Of a DNA stretch of 64,000 nt, positions 1 to 8,967 are shown piece by piece (positions within the stretch are counted from its first letter, which is position 1; every line of letters begins with the position of its first letter). A program made the position numbers and the translations under genes. This DNA is from Bacillus sp. MUM 116 (lineage in GTDB: Bacteria > Bacillota > Bacilli > Bacillales > Cytobacillaceae). The DNA is taken from positions 1 through 64,000 of the forward strand of contig NZ_MLYR01000087.1 of assembly GCF_001866655.1 (NCBI RefSeq), written 5' to 3'. The notes beneath the pieces are model-generated. The model was not told the DNA's origin and ran no database searches. It saw only the letters and a list, made by a program, of their open reading frames with translations.

Positions 1-473
1 ACTCCTAACAGATAATCATTAACAAACCTTTTATAATAATTCTTTATATAAACGTCGAATTCATTATGTTGCCATGCAACCATTTTTATATTTGGTAATT
101 CACTTTTTAATATAGGCAATAAAGCTGTAAGAATGCCTTGACATAAAATAACTACTTCGTGATTACTGTTTTTTAAATAATTTATTAATTCTTTCAATTG
201 TTCTTTATATAAATTTATAATATTAAATGGTTTTTTGTTGATTTCGTACTTAATATATTGAATACCTTTTTTTACTTTTCTATTGAAATTTCTACTTTTA
301 ATAACATTCGGGGTTTTAATATCTTTCTCAACATTATAATAGAATATATTCTTTCCTGAAAAATCAATTAATGTAACATCTTCGCCATTTTTTTTAAAGG
401 AATTAGCCATCTCAATAACCACTCGTTCTACTCCACCTAAATGAAAACCTTCATTTATAATACAAATATTCAA
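1..473 (-). CDS. Glycosyltransferase family 4, N-terminal part (cut by window edge)
   Basis: Reading down the minus strand, a TTG start lies 7 nt after an AAGGGGAG ribosome site and the frame stays open to the edge. The first ~158 residues begin MNICIINEGFHLGGVERV. This is the glycine-rich first strand/loop of a GT-B fold (GT4) enzyme, which would transfer an activated sugar to a growing exopolysaccharide repeat unit on the cytoplasmic membrane face. It is the last visible gene of the eps operon, 74 bp after the GT2 gene. The C-terminal donor-binding domain lies outside the window, so sugar specificity cannot be inferred. The ATG/TTG choice rests on the ribosome site. Confidence 0.75.
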   Translation of the reverse strand, partial: MNICIINEGFHLGGVERVVIEMANSFKKNGEDVTLIDFSGKNIFYYNVEKDIKTPNVIKSRNFNRKVKKGIQYIKYEINKKPFNIINLYKEQLKELINYLKNSNHEVVILCQGILTALLPILKSELPNIKMVAWQHNEFDVYIKNYYKRFVNDYLLG

Positions 474-547
474 TGATATGCTCCCCTTTTATAACCAAAA
501 TAACGAATACCTTTTTGCTAGATCAAATAACCTTTTTTATTTTGCAT

Positions 548-1582
548 TTATCCTCTTAAAAGTTTTTTAATTTTCGTTGTAATTGAAAATGGAATCAATT
601 TTTCTGACTTTAGTAAGAAAACAAGAATGTACTTATTTTTCAAAAGCAATTCTAATATTAATTTACTAAAAAAATTTGATCGCTTATAGTATTGATTGTC
701 CCTTATATCAGGAATAACTCTTATAATTTTACTTTTTATTTCATTGATTTTTTTATATTGAGGTTTAGAAAAGTTAATTACACATCTTGGCACCGACACT
801 ACACAAATATGCCAAAAATAAATATAATCTATTTCTTCCTTAAATTCTTCATAGAAACCTCTTTTTATAAAATGCTGTATTCTATTATCGCTTACAGTTA
901 TTAAATCATATATTTTTTTGTCATTTAGCTTAAATGTTGTAGTTGCAGCATCATGTTTAACATAATAATATAGTGCTTCTCTGACTTTACTGATTTTTTT
1001 TGCATACATAAATATTATTGCACCTATTTCTAGATCCGTAACATAAAGATTTTCCGAAAACTCAATTGAATTTTCAACAAATAAATTTCTTTTATATAAC
1101 TGTTGCCATAATTCCCAGCCATATTTTCTTTGTAATATTAATTTTGTTGATTCTTTATTGAGCTCCCCCTCTGGAATGTCGTTAAATTTGTAACAACTTT
1201 CCCCTTTTAAAACTTCATAGTAGTCACAAGTCACTATATCAGAATTATTTTCTTTCGCGGATAAATACATTTTTTCAAACATATCTAAAGATACATAGTC
1301 ATCAGGGTCAACAAAGCCTATATATTCACCTCTAGCCTTCTTAATTCCTAGATTTCTTGCTCCACCTTGTTTTATATTTTCTTTTGAATCTATTATTTGA
1401 AATCGATCACCATAATTCCTTTGATATTCATTTAATATTTCAAGACTTTTATCCGATGAACAATCATTAATTGCAACAATCTCTATCTCTTTTAAGGATT
1501 GCCCAACTAGTGTTTCTAAACACTTCCTTAGAAATTTTTCAACATTATATACTGGTAGAATGATAGATACTTTATAATTCAT
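548..1582 (-). CDS. Glycosyltransferase family 2 (GT-A fold)
   Basis: This 344-residue protein opens with the classic GT2 strand VSIILPVYNVEKFLRKCLETL, then NDCSSD and the metal/nucleotide-binding VDPDDY near residue 92. Family knowledge: such enzymes add single sugars from UDP/GDP donors to the undecaprenyl-linked repeat unit. The C-terminal ~120 residues are basic and hydrophobic-rich and probably contact the membrane. It sits in the eps operon between the DUF4422 gene and the GT4 gene. The gene is very AT-rich compared with the housekeeping end of the window, as is usual for exchangeable polysaccharide genes. Sugar specificity is unknown. Confidence 0.85.
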   Translation of the reverse strand: MNYKVSIILPVYNVEKFLRKCLETLVGQSLKEIEIVAINDCSSDKSLEILNEYQRNYGDRFQIIDSKENIKQGGARNLGIKKARGEYIGFVDPDDYVSLDMFEKMYLSAKENNSDIVTCDYYEVLKGESCYKFNDIPEGELNKESTKLILQRKYGWELWQQLYKRNLFVENSIEFSENLYVTDLEIGAIIFMYAKKISKVREALYYYVKHDAATTTFKLNDKKIYDLITVSDNRIQHFIKRGFYEEFKEEIDYIYFWHICVVSVPRCVINFSKPQYKKINEIKSKIIRVIPDIRDNQYYKRSNFFSKLILELLLKNKYILVFLLKSEKLIPFSITTKIKKLLRG

Positions 1583-1649
1583 TTAATCAATCCCTAAATT
1601 GTATTACAAATCAAATTATTGAGTTTAATTGTTTGTTCTTATTAATTTA

Positions 1650-2468
1650 TTAGAATACCTCTTGTCGTTTTATTGATATTTTCCTTTTTAGAAAATTAAT
1701 ATACTTACTAATTTTATTTTCTTTCTCTATAGTAACTATATCAAGTTCAGTAATATTAAAATTATGTTGAAATATCCATATATTAAATAAACGTTCCGAA
1801 ATAAACCCATAAACCCTAGCTTGATACGGGGAATAATTTTCTATATTTATACGTGATTCTAACTTTTCCAATATATCAAAAAGCCAATTACAATAATTAT
1901 CAAATGCCGATTTTTTAATGACAAACATGTTAAATAAATATAATTTTCTTTGAGACATAACTTTATTGAAAGAATCTAAATATTCAGGATAAAATTCACT
2001 TATAATTTCTTTTGTATAAATAAGATCTTTTATATTATGTGCATGTTTATAGTGAGACCATACTGTTTCGATATAATAATTTCGCTTTTTGGGCAAAATT
2101 ATATCATTATCATTTTTTACAAAATCCATTATTTGATTTTCTTCTAATATTAAATTAAACTTTTCAGTGGTCGATAGCATATTTAAATCTTGCTCAATTT
2201 TCTTATTGCTTGAAAAATACCTACGATAATGGGAAAGACCTATAATCCCACATTCCAAGTTTTTCCACGCCCAAAACAAAGCGGTTAATTCACAATAATT
2301 TTTATTTTTCTTAGAAATATTTTCACCAGTATTATCGCCAATAAACCCTAATTCTTCTTTACCCTCCTTGCCAACATGAATTGGTAAATATATATTATTT
2401 TGGGGCATTTCATACTTTTTATGGGTCGCAACTAATACTTTAATATTACTCTGGTTACTCCTAAACAT
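1650..2468 (-). CDS. DUF4422 family protein, probable exopolysaccharide glycosyltransferase
   Basis: About 272 residues. Diagnostic features are the N-terminal KVLVATHKKYEMP, the central GLSHYRRYF and a late FISERLFNIWI segment, all typical of DUF4422 proteins found in capsule and exopolysaccharide clusters. I chose ATG at 2468 because AGGGAA lies 9 nt upstream inside the end of glf; a TTG six bases earlier is possible. The start overlaps the glf stop, so the two are translationally coupled. The neighbouring mutase suggests this enzyme may use or follow a galactofuranose residue, but that is inference. Confidence 0.75.
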   Translation of the reverse strand: MFRSNQSNIKVLVATHKKYEMPQNNIYLPIHVGKEGKEELGFIGDNTGENISKKNKNYCELTALFWAWKNLECGIIGLSHYRRYFSSNKKIEQDLNMLSTTEKFNLILEENQIMDFVKNDNDIILPKKRNYYIETVWSHYKHAHNIKDLIYTKEIISEFYPEYLDSFNKVMSQRKLYLFNMFVIKKSAFDNYCNWLFDILEKLESRINIENYSPYQARVYGFISERLFNIWIFQHNFNITELDIVTIEKENKISKYINFLKRKISIKRQEVF

Positions 2469-3567
2469 TTGCAAATTCCCTTTCAGCTTCTTTTAGGGCG
2501 GAGGCAATAACTTGATGCATATCATAATACTTATATGTCCCTAATCTTCCTCCAAAAATTACATTCTTTTCTTTAACAGCAAGTTCATTATATTTATTAT
2601 ATAACTCATTATTTTCTCTATCATTTATTGGATAATATGGTTCATCTCCAATTTTCCAATCTGAAGGATATTCTTTTGTAATTATCGTGCCTTTTTGAGT
2701 ACCAAATTCAAAATGCTTGTGTTCAATTATCCTAGTAAAAGGAGTTTCACTATCAGTATAATTAACAACTGCGTTCCCTTGATAATTATCTGAATCCTTA
2801 ATAATTTCATTCTTGAATTTTAAACTTCGATATTCTAAAACTCCAAATTTGTATTCATAATATTGATCAATCATTCCTGTGAAAACAATCTTTTTTGCCA
2901 AACTTTCAAGTTCTTTACGATTTGTAAAAAAGTCTGTATTTAACTTAATGTCAATTCCTTCTAACATCTTTTCGATAATTTGGTTATATCCACCAATAGG
3001 AATTCCCTGGTATCTATCATTAAAATAATTATTATCATAAGTAAATCTTACAGGTAATCGTTTAATAATAAATGCAGGCAATTTTGTTGCCAATCTACCC
3101 CACTGTTTTTCAGTATAGCCTTTAACTAACTTCTCATATATATCAGTTCCAACTAATGAAATAGCTTGTTCCTCTAGATTTACCGGTTTAATTATCCCAG
3201 CAGCCTTTTTTTGTTCCTCTATTTTTGACTTTGCTTCTTCAGGGGTAATTACTCCCCATAACTTATTAAAAGTGTTCATATTAAATGGAAGATTATAAAT
3301 TTCCCCTTTATAATTTGCCACTGGAGAGTTTGTATATCTATTAAAATCAACAAATTGATTCACGTAATCCCAAATTTCTTTACTATTAGTATGAAAAATA
3401 TGTGCTCCATACTTATGAACATTAATTCCTTCAATCTGTTCATTATATATGTTCCCACCTATGTGGTCTCTTTTATCAATTACTAAACATTTTTTATTTC
3501 TTTTATTAGCTTCATATGCAAATGTTGCTCCAAACAACCCTGCACCAACAATAAGATAGTCATACAT
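2461..3567 (-). CDS. glf: UDP-galactopyranose mutase
   Basis: Converts UDP-galactopyranose to UDP-galactofuranose with reduced FAD in the cytoplasm. Evidence: an N-terminal Rossmann FAD loop (YLIVGAGLFGATFAYEA), the acidic VIDKRDHIGGN strand end, RFTYDNNYFNDRYQGIP in the middle and FGGRLGTYKYYDMHQVI at the C-terminus, all typical of Glf. Length of 368 residues matches the family. The ATG at 3567 follows GGAGGG by 10 nt; an ATG 18 nt upstream has no ribosome site. Its presence implies the polymer contains galactofuranose. Confidence 0.93.
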   Translation of the reverse strand: MYDYLIVGAGLFGATFAYEANKRNKKCLVIDKRDHIGGNIYNEQIEGINVHKYGAHIFHTNSKEIWDYVNQFVDFNRYTNSPVANYKGEIYNLPFNMNTFNKLWGVITPEEAKSKIEEQKKAAGIIKPVNLEEQAISLVGTDIYEKLVKGYTEKQWGRLATKLPAFIIKRLPVRFTYDNNYFNDRYQGIPIGGYNQIIEKMLEGIDIKLNTDFFTNRKELESLAKKIVFTGMIDQYYEYKFGVLEYRSLKFKNEIIKDSDNYQGNAVVNYTDSETPFTRIIEHKHFEFGTQKGTIITKEYPSDWKIGDEPYYPINDRENNELYNKYNELAVKEKNVIFGGRLGTYKYYDMHQVIASALKEAEREFANV

Positions 3568-3708
3568 GAAGTAAAATCCCTCCATAAAAATTAGTTGTTC
3601 AAGTCAATATTCTTCCTCAAATTCAATTACAAACTTTAATTTATACTCACATTAAGTAAATCTCTCAAGTTATTCTTAATCCCTTATTACTGAAAAAGAA
3701 ATCTTCAA

Positions 3709-4395
3709 CTAATACGCGCCTTTTCGAACAATAACTTGAAAGATAGTTTTAAGGATTATCTTAACATCTAATAGTAGACTTTGATTGTAAACATAATATA
3801 ACTCGATATTAACTCTTTCAGGGTAACCAACATCACTTCTTCCACATACTTGCCAATAGCCAGTTATTCCAGGTTTAACGGATAAAAACTCAGATTTTTT
3901 GTCTTTATATTCGTTTAATTCTTCTAAAACAACCGGTCTTGGACCTACTAGACTCATATCACCCTTAAGAACATTAAAAAATTGAGGAAGTTCATCTAGG
4001 CTAGTCTTTCGAATAAAACGACCGAAACTAGTTATTCTAGGATCTTCATTTTGCTCTAACTTAAAGTTACTTTTTATATATTTCTGATATAAATCTTTAT
4101 TCTCTTTTAACTTATTTTCTGCATCAACAACCATTGATCTAAATTTATAAATATAAAATTTTTCACCATTCTTACCAAGCCTAATTTGCTTAAAAAAGAT
4201 AGGCCCTTTATTAGGACCCAATAAATAAAAACTAGAAAGGACTATTAAACATGGAAGCGTTAATAAAATACCAACAGCTGCACCAACAATATCTATTAAT
4301 CTTTTTATAAATAAGTATTTTTTTCGATAGACAACATTTGCAGAAGACACTCTTTTTTCTAAATATGCCACCTTTTGATTTGCAGAATTCGCCAT
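3709..4395 (-). CDS. Undecaprenyl-phosphate sugar-phosphate transferase (bacterial sugar transferase family)
   Basis: A 228-residue PglC/EpsL-type monotopic phosphoglycosyl transferase. It transfers a hexose-1-phosphate from a UDP-sugar to undecaprenyl phosphate and so starts each repeat unit. An N-terminal hydrophobic re-entrant helix (IDIVGAAVGILLTLPCLIVL, about residues 34-53) is followed by YKFRSM and the DELPQFFNVLKGDMSLVGPR signature, with GYWQVCGRSD near the C-terminus. AAGGAG precedes the ATG. It lies 11 bp after galU, so the two are likely co-transcribed, with GalU feeding UDP-glucose. Confidence 0.92.
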   Translation of the reverse strand: MANSANQKVAYLEKRVSSANVVYRKKYLFIKRLIDIVGAAVGILLTLPCLIVLSSFYLLGPNKGPIFFKQIRLGKNGEKFYIYKFRSMVVDAENKLKENKDLYQKYIKSNFKLEQNEDPRITSFGRFIRKTSLDELPQFFNVLKGDMSLVGPRPVVLEELNEYKDKKSEFLSVKPGITGYWQVCGRSDVGYPERVNIELYYVYNQSLLLDVKIILKTIFQVIVRKGAY

Positions 4396-4406
4396 TCTCT
4401 TTCTCC

Positions 4407-5300
4407 TTATATCAATTGTTTTTCTTTCTCAAATGAAGACACTAGATTTTTTAGATACTTTAGCATATCATCGTGGAGTTCTTCATTCTGCAAGGCATAT
4501 TCAATTGTGGTCTTAACAAATCCAAATTTTTCACCAACGTCATAGCGTTTGCCTTCGAAATCATATGCAAAGACCCTTTGGATTTCATTTAATTTTTGAA
4601 TTGCATCTGTTAATTGGATTTCTCCCCCAGCTCCTTTTTCTTGGCGATCAAGGAACATGAAAATTTCTGGCGTTAAGACATACCTTCCCATAATAGCTAA
4701 GTTTGATGGGGCAGTACCAAATTTCGGCTTTTCCACAAAGTTATTAACCTGATAAAGTCTTCCATCATTCGTTGAAGGGTCAATAATACCATATCGTTGT
4801 GTTTCTTCATCCGAAACGGTTTGAACACCGATTATAGAAGAGAAAGTTTCTTCATATTGATTGATTAATTGCCGTAAGCAAGGTGTTTCACTTTGAACGA
4901 TATCGTCACCTAATAACACAGCAAATGGTTCATTGCCAATAAAGTTCCGTGCACACCAAACAGCATGTCCAAGTCCTTTTGGTTCTTTTTGGCGAATATA
5001 ATGGATATCTGCTAAATTAGTAGAGTATTGAACCCGGTTTAATAAATCAAATTTCTCTTTCTCTACTAAGTTCTGTTCAAGCTCCGGAGCATAGTCAAAA
5101 TGATCTTCAATGGCCCGTTTTCCTTTTCCTGTTACAATGATAATATCTTCGATACCGGATGCAACCGCTTCTTCTACTATGTATTGGATGGTTGGCTTAT
5201 CAACTATTGGTAACATTTCTTTTGGCATTGCTTTTGTTGCTGGTAAAAATCTCGTACCTAATCCAGCTGCTGGAATGATCGCTTTTCTTACTTTTTTCAA
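4407..5300 (-). CDS. galU: UTP--glucose-1-phosphate uridylyltransferase
   Basis: Makes UDP-glucose from UTP and glucose-1-phosphate in the cytoplasm. The N-terminal nucleotidyltransferase motif [19 protein letters not shown], the FVEKP motif and [10 protein letters not shown] are diagnostic for the GalU/GtaB family; 297 residues is the normal length. The start is TTG, six bases after AAAGGGGAG. It is the first gene downstream of the structured leader at about 5445-5577, so its expression likely depends on read-through past that element. The chromosome may also hold a second, housekeeping gtaB. Confidence 0.93.
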   Translation of the reverse strand: MKKVRKAIIPAAGLGTRFLPATKAMPKEMLPIVDKPTIQYIVEEAVASGIEDIIIVTGKGKRAIEDHFDYAPELEQNLVEKEKFDLLNRVQYSTNLADIHYIRQKEPKGLGHAVWCARNFIGNEPFAVLLGDDIVQSETPCLRQLINQYEETFSSIIGVQTVSDEETQRYGIIDPSTNDGRLYQVNNFVEKPKFGTAPSNLAIMGRYVLTPEIFMFLDRQEKGAGGEIQLTDAIQKLNEIQRVFAYDFEGKRYDVGEKFGFVKTTIEYALQNEELHDDMLKYLKNLVSSFEKEKQLI

Positions 5301-5444
5301 CTCAATCTCCCCTTTTAATCCTTCTTTTATCTAAAACATCTTTATTAACTAAAGTACTTTTGACATAAAAATAAATACCTAATGGAATTGCAAGTGCTTT
5401 CACACTTAATCTTTCATTAGATATTTATTATTTTTACTTTTAAA

Positions 5445-5577
5445 AAGGCATCTAACCCACCCTCACATCACACTTTTGACGACTCGCGTCTAAGGAGGAA
5501 TATTATGCTTCCACCCACAGTGTGACCGAGTGCCCCCATCGATAACGGGCAGGAAGCCTCGCCGTTCTGGTTATAAA
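5445..5577 (-). ncRNA. Candidate EAR (eps-associated RNA) antitermination element
   Basis: The 320-base gap between the phosphatase gene and galU holds no ORF but is locally GC-rich and structured on the minus strand. Visible pairings are a GGTT/AACC hairpin, an AACGG/CCGTT hairpin whose loop carries GGCTTCC, a downstream GGAAGC that can pair with that loop (pseudoknot), a CACTC/GGGTG stem, GAC-GCGA-GTC, and a long-range TCACACT/AGTGTGA match. The EAR of Bacillales eps operons is a pseudoknotted RNA in the same place, after the kinase/phosphatase genes, and it promotes processive antitermination. Assignment is by position and structure; a covariance-model match was not run. Confidence 0.55.
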
Positions 5578-5621
5578 ACCTGAATAGAGTAAAATCCAAT
5601 CATTCTTATTGCTTTAGTCAG

Positions 5622-6383
5622 TTAAAAAAATATAAATTTTTTCTTCTTTTTTATTTGTTCAGGAAATTCCTTAAACACGATTTCCCCATTTACCAATAGC
5701 TCTGCATTCTCTTTAAACAGGTATACCTGATCCATTCCAAATTTTGATTGGATTAAATCAAAAGCCTCTTCCATTTTAAAGGAACGACTTGTGATGTTAT
5801 GAGCATCCGATGCAATGAAATGGGTTAAATTTGCTTCGATTAATTGGTTGGAAAATTCCTTTATTTTTTTTCCAAAATAACCTGCAACACTTGAGGCAGT
5901 GACCTGTGTGAGCGCCCCTTTCTCAACAAACTGATAGAGTAACTCCGGTCGCTCCATTAGTTCAGAATTCCGTTCAGGGTGAACGATAATCGGTGTTAAT
6001 CCTTGCATTTGCAGGTCAAATAGAAGTCTCTCTGCGTATCTTGGAACATGATTGGATGGAAACTCAATAAATAAATAGGAGCTGTCATTAAGGGTTTGAA
6101 TTTGATTTTGTTGAAAATCCTCAAGGATTTCACCGTAAATTCTTGGCTCTTGTCCCGGAAGAATTTTCACATCAATTCCCTTTTCTTGAAGAACGAGGTT
6201 CAGCTCTTCAACTTTAGTAAGAATTTGTGGTTTGCGATTATCATATTGGCTATTGAAATGGGGGGTAGCAATAATGGTATGAATCCCTTCCTTGGCTGCT
6301 TCCATTGCCATGGCGACACTATCTTCAACACTCTTTGCGCCATCATCGATTCCCGGCAATATGTGACAGTGCAGATCAATCAT
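5622..6383 (-). CDS. PHP-type protein-tyrosine phosphatase (YwqE/CpsB family)
   Basis: This 253-residue metal-dependent phosphatase removes phosphate from the cognate BY-kinase. The PHP signature MIDLHCHILPGIDDGAKS starts the protein, followed by ATPHFNSQY, PGQEPRI, IVHPERN and ASDAHN, which supply the metal-binding His/Asp residues of the family. I chose ATG at 6383 because AAGGGTGG lies 8 nt upstream; a GTG 12 nt earlier is weaker. It lies 27 bp downstream of the kinase stop in the same operon and should set its phosphorylation state, controlling polymer length or export. Confidence 0.92.
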   Translation of the reverse strand: MIDLHCHILPGIDDGAKSVEDSVAMAMEAAKEGIHTIIATPHFNSQYDNRKPQILTKVEELNLVLQEKGIDVKILPGQEPRIYGEILEDFQQNQIQTLNDSSYLFIEFPSNHVPRYAERLLFDLQMQGLTPIIVHPERNSELMERPELLYQFVEKGALTQVTASSVAGYFGKKIKEFSNQLIEANLTHFIASDAHNITSRSFKMEEAFDLIQSKFGMDQVYLFKENAELLVNGEIVFKEFPEQIKKKKKFIFF

Positions 6384-6410
6384 TTTGACTACCACCCTTT
6401 CATCCTTTAC

Positions 6411-7086
6411 TTATTTCGTTCCATAATAATGGTAATAATTCGATTTTGAATCGATCTTTTTGTTGTTCAGGACGACCCCTATAATTTTACTTTGGGCAGC
6501 CTCTAAAGACTCTTTCGCCTTTTCTAACTTATCTTTTTCCGTTCTCCCACTTGAAACAACTAAAATTGCCCCATCACATTTATTGGCCAAAATTTGCGCA
6601 TCTGTCACAGCTAATACAGGTGGTGCATCAAATAAGACCAGGTCATATTCTTCCAATGCGTTTTGGAAGAAAACCTCCATTGCCATCGAACTTAGTAATT
6701 CAGCTGGATTAGGCGGAATCGGACCGCTTGATAAAACGTAAAGATTTCTTTCTGCCGACTCTACTACTGCTTCTTCTAGCTTCAATTGTTTTGTCAGTAC
6801 ACTTGTCAATCCGAAGGTATTCGTTTTATTAAACGTGTAGTGTACCGTTGGTTTGCGCAAATCCGCATCCACTAGCAAGACTTTTTTTCCTTGTTGGGCA
6901 AAAACAACTGCTAAATTCGCAACCGTTGTCGATTTCCCTTCTCCTGGTCCGGCAGAGGTAACCATTAGCGTTCTCGCTTCCTGGTCCACGGAGGAAAACT
7001 GTATATTGGTTCGAATCGTACGGTAATGCTCCGCAATGGTTGATTTCGGATCAAGCATCGAAACCAGATTTCTTTTATTATTCATC
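6411..7086 (-). CDS. Bacterial tyrosine kinase (CpsD/CapB/YwqD family)
   Basis: A 225-residue cytoplasmic BY-kinase that needs the adjacent Wzz-type membrane protein as activator. It has Walker A (TSAGPGEGKSTTVANLA), Walker A' (VLLVDADLRKPT), Walker B (LVLFDAPP) and a C-terminal tyrosine cluster ending SNYYHYYGTK, the expected autophosphorylation site. ATG at 7086 follows AAGGA by 7 nt; an upstream GTG would overlap the preceding gene. The order co-polymerase, kinase, phosphatase is the standard Gram-positive polysaccharide control module. Confidence 0.93.
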
Positions 7087-7098
7087 TTTTTATCCTTT

Positions 7099-7848
7099 TT
7101 AAGAGCCAAGTGTCTCACCTCTTAATCTAGCATTTTTGTCAGGGCGCATTTGATTCATTGCGTTTATTTTTTTATCATCCATCTCAGCAATGACTCCAAG
7201 TACAGGTAAACCGACTAACTTTTCGATTTCTTGTTCATCTTTAACCGTATTATCCAAGTATTCCAATAGGAAGGCTAAACCAGCACCAGCCATTAAACCT
7301 ACCACTAATGCAATGGCAATATTCAATAATGGCCGCGGCTTAATCGGATCCGGATTTTCAGCAACCGTTGCTTTCGATAATATACTCACGTTATCTACAT
7401 TCATAACTTTCACAATTTTCTCTTGGAAAATGGCAGCTATTTTATTGGCTATTTTTGCAGCCTTAGCTAGATCTGGATCTTGAACAGATAGATTCACTAC
7501 CTGTGAGTTTGTTTCATTTTGCACGGTAATTTTTTTATTTAATTCCTTTACCGTCATCTTTAAATTTAAATCCTTAATCACGAGATCCAAAATGGCGGGA
7601 CTCTTGATGATGACATTGTAGGTATTGATTAATTGAAGGTTGGTTTGAACTTCATTGTAGTTATATAAATTTTCCTTACTTTTCGTTTGATTGACTAGCA
7701 ATTGAGTGGAAGCTTGATAAATGGGTGTTAAAAAGACATAACTAACCACACCGCTAATTAAAACTGCTAGAAAGGTTATAGAGAGGATTAATCTCAACCG
7801 TTTTTTGAGCGTCTGCAATAATTCCTGTAAACTGATTGTTTCTTCCAT
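7099..7848 (-). CDS. Wzz/Wzc-type polysaccharide co-polymerase, kinase activator (YwqC/CapA family)
   Basis: This 249-residue membrane protein has two transmembrane helices (about residues 20-42 and 172-195) flanking an extracellular Wzz domain with Asn/Val-rich NETNSQVVNLSVQDPD. Family role: it sets chain length and recruits and activates the BY-kinase through its cytoplasmic C-terminus. ATG at 7848 sits 5 nt after a perfect AGGAGG. It is the first gene of the eps operon, with an extended -10 promoter about 40 bp upstream. Confidence 0.9.
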   Translation of the reverse strand: MEETISLQELLQTLKKRLRLILSITFLAVLISGVVSYVFLTPIYQASTQLLVNQTKSKENLYNYNEVQTNLQLINTYNVIIKSPAILDLVIKDLNLKMTVKELNKKITVQNETNSQVVNLSVQDPDLAKAAKIANKIAAIFQEKIVKVMNVDNVSILSKATVAENPDPIKPRPLLNIAIALVVGLMAGAGLAFLLEYLDNTVKDEQEIEKLVGLPVLGVIAEMDDKKINAMNQMRPDKNARLRGETLGS

Positions 7849-7885
7849 GAGGTCCTCCTGATTATTTAAGTTAAAAACAACCAAT

Positions 7886-7894
7886 ATTATATCA
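7886..7894 (-). promoter_or_regulatory. Extended -10 promoter of the eps operon
   Basis: On the minus strand TGATATAAT (TG-n-TATAAT) lies 38-46 bp upstream of the ATG of the co-polymerase gene. No convincing -35 box is visible, as is usual for extended -10 promoters. No SinR-type operator was recognised. Confidence 0.45.
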
Positions 7895-8017
7895 TAATTA
7901 TGGTCTTTATTTCGGCAATTTCTCCTAAACTTCTTCCAAATTCCTCTTTTATCATACTAGTTAAATGTAAATCTTTGTAGGTATTTTTCTAAATTGGAAT
8001 AAACTTCTTTTCCCATT

Positions 8018-8026
8018 TGATATAAT
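8018..8026 (+). promoter_or_regulatory. Extended -10 promoter of the SGNH-hydrolase gene
   Basis: TGATATAAT lies 35 bp upstream of the ATG at 8061, divergent from the eps promoter about 125 bp away. There is no clear -35 box. Confidence 0.4.
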
Positions 8027-8060
8027 AGAAGAGCATTTAACTTTAGAGGTTACTAGTTAT

Positions 8061-8809
8061 ATGAAAAATTTTTTAACGGTCCTTTTAGGGATTATTTGTG
8101 TACTTGTACTGCTTTTTGGCTATACGAACTATCAACAGAAAATTGTAGCGGCTGGAAAAAAGGCCTTGGCTGAAAATAGAATAACTGAGCCTGGTACTCT
8201 TCAAGATTTTGATAGGTTAACAAAAAATTGGCCCGATCAAGCTGTTAAGCAATTTAAACAACGCCTTGATAAGAATAAGCCCTTTAAACTATTCTTGATT
8301 GGTTCAGAAGCTGATTCAAAAGGTACCTACCAAGAAGTAAAAAAGAAACTTGATAAAGCCTTTGGGGAACAGATCAAAGTGAGTGTTCTACCGACTTTAT
8401 CAGCAAAGATCATCTCAAGGAACTTACCAATAAAAAGCCCGATTTCATCGTACTCGAGCCATTTTTATTAATGGATAATGGTGTAGTACCGATTGATGAA
8501 ACGCTAAACAACGTGACGAAATTGATGGAACAGGTTAAAAAGGAGAATCCAGACTCTACCTTTGTTCCCCAACCTTCCTATCCCCTTTATCAAGCCCATT
8601 TTTATCCGAATCAGGTGGCTGGATTAAAGAAATATGCGGAAAAGAATGATATTCCCTTCCTTGATCATTGGTCCGCCTGGCCCGATTACCATAAAAAAGA
8701 TCTTAATAACTACTTGCTTCCCGATGAGAGCGGCCCAAATAAAAAAGGGATTCACGTTTGGAGCGGATATTTATTGCATTACTTGATCAACAGCGAGAGC
8801 GAATCGTAA
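8061..8809 (+). pseudogene. Frameshifted SGNH/GDSL-type hydrolase
   Basis: The first frame (8061-8471) gives a membrane anchor (residues ~3-20) and the start of an SGNH fold including KLFLIGSEADSKG. Near 8388-8400 the coding frame shifts. The other frame then reads DFISKDHLKELTNKKPDFIV and LEPFLLMDNG straight into 8471-8809, which ends with DHWSAWP and GIHVWSGY, the expected C-terminal half. Together they look like one ~250-residue membrane-anchored esterase, perhaps acetyl removal from the polysaccharide given the eps neighbour. A sequencing error or a short deletion explains the break equally well. Confidence 0.7.
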
Positions 8810-8826
8810 AGATTCGCTTTTTTTTG
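8798..8826 (+). terminator. Rho-independent terminator
   Basis: AGCGAATC-GTAAA-GATTCGCT is a perfect 8-bp stem followed by nine T residues. It overlaps the stop codon of the SGNH hydrolase gene. Confidence 0.9.
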
Positions 8827-8830
8827 CATA

Positions 8831-8859
8831 AAAAAAGTGATAGCAGAAGATATCACTTT
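8831..8859 (-). terminator. Terminator, minus strand
   Basis: On the minus strand AAAGTGATA/TATCACTTT forms a hairpin with an ~8-nt loop followed by a T-run. It would end transcription of the small ORF at 8872-8967. Confidence 0.6.
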
Positions 8860-8871
8860 GAATCGTCTTCT

Positions 8872-8967
8872 CTACATCCTCATTAATCGATGGGCTTCGT
8901 TGATTTTTAATTTCGAACGATAGGCTGTTTTTTTCCGAGCTTGCAAATTATGTCGAATAATTCTCAC
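8872..8967 (-). CDS. Possible 31-residue basic microprotein
   Basis: A GTG-started frame encodes MRIIRHNLQARKKTAYRSKL and 11 more residues, very rich in Arg and Lys, and ends 13 bp before a minus-strand terminator. There is no strong ribosome site (only CTTAGGTGAG overlapping the start), so this could be an untranslated small RNA instead. Function not recognised. Confidence 0.3.
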   Translation of the reverse strand: MRIIRHNLQARKKTAYRSKLKINEAHRLMRM

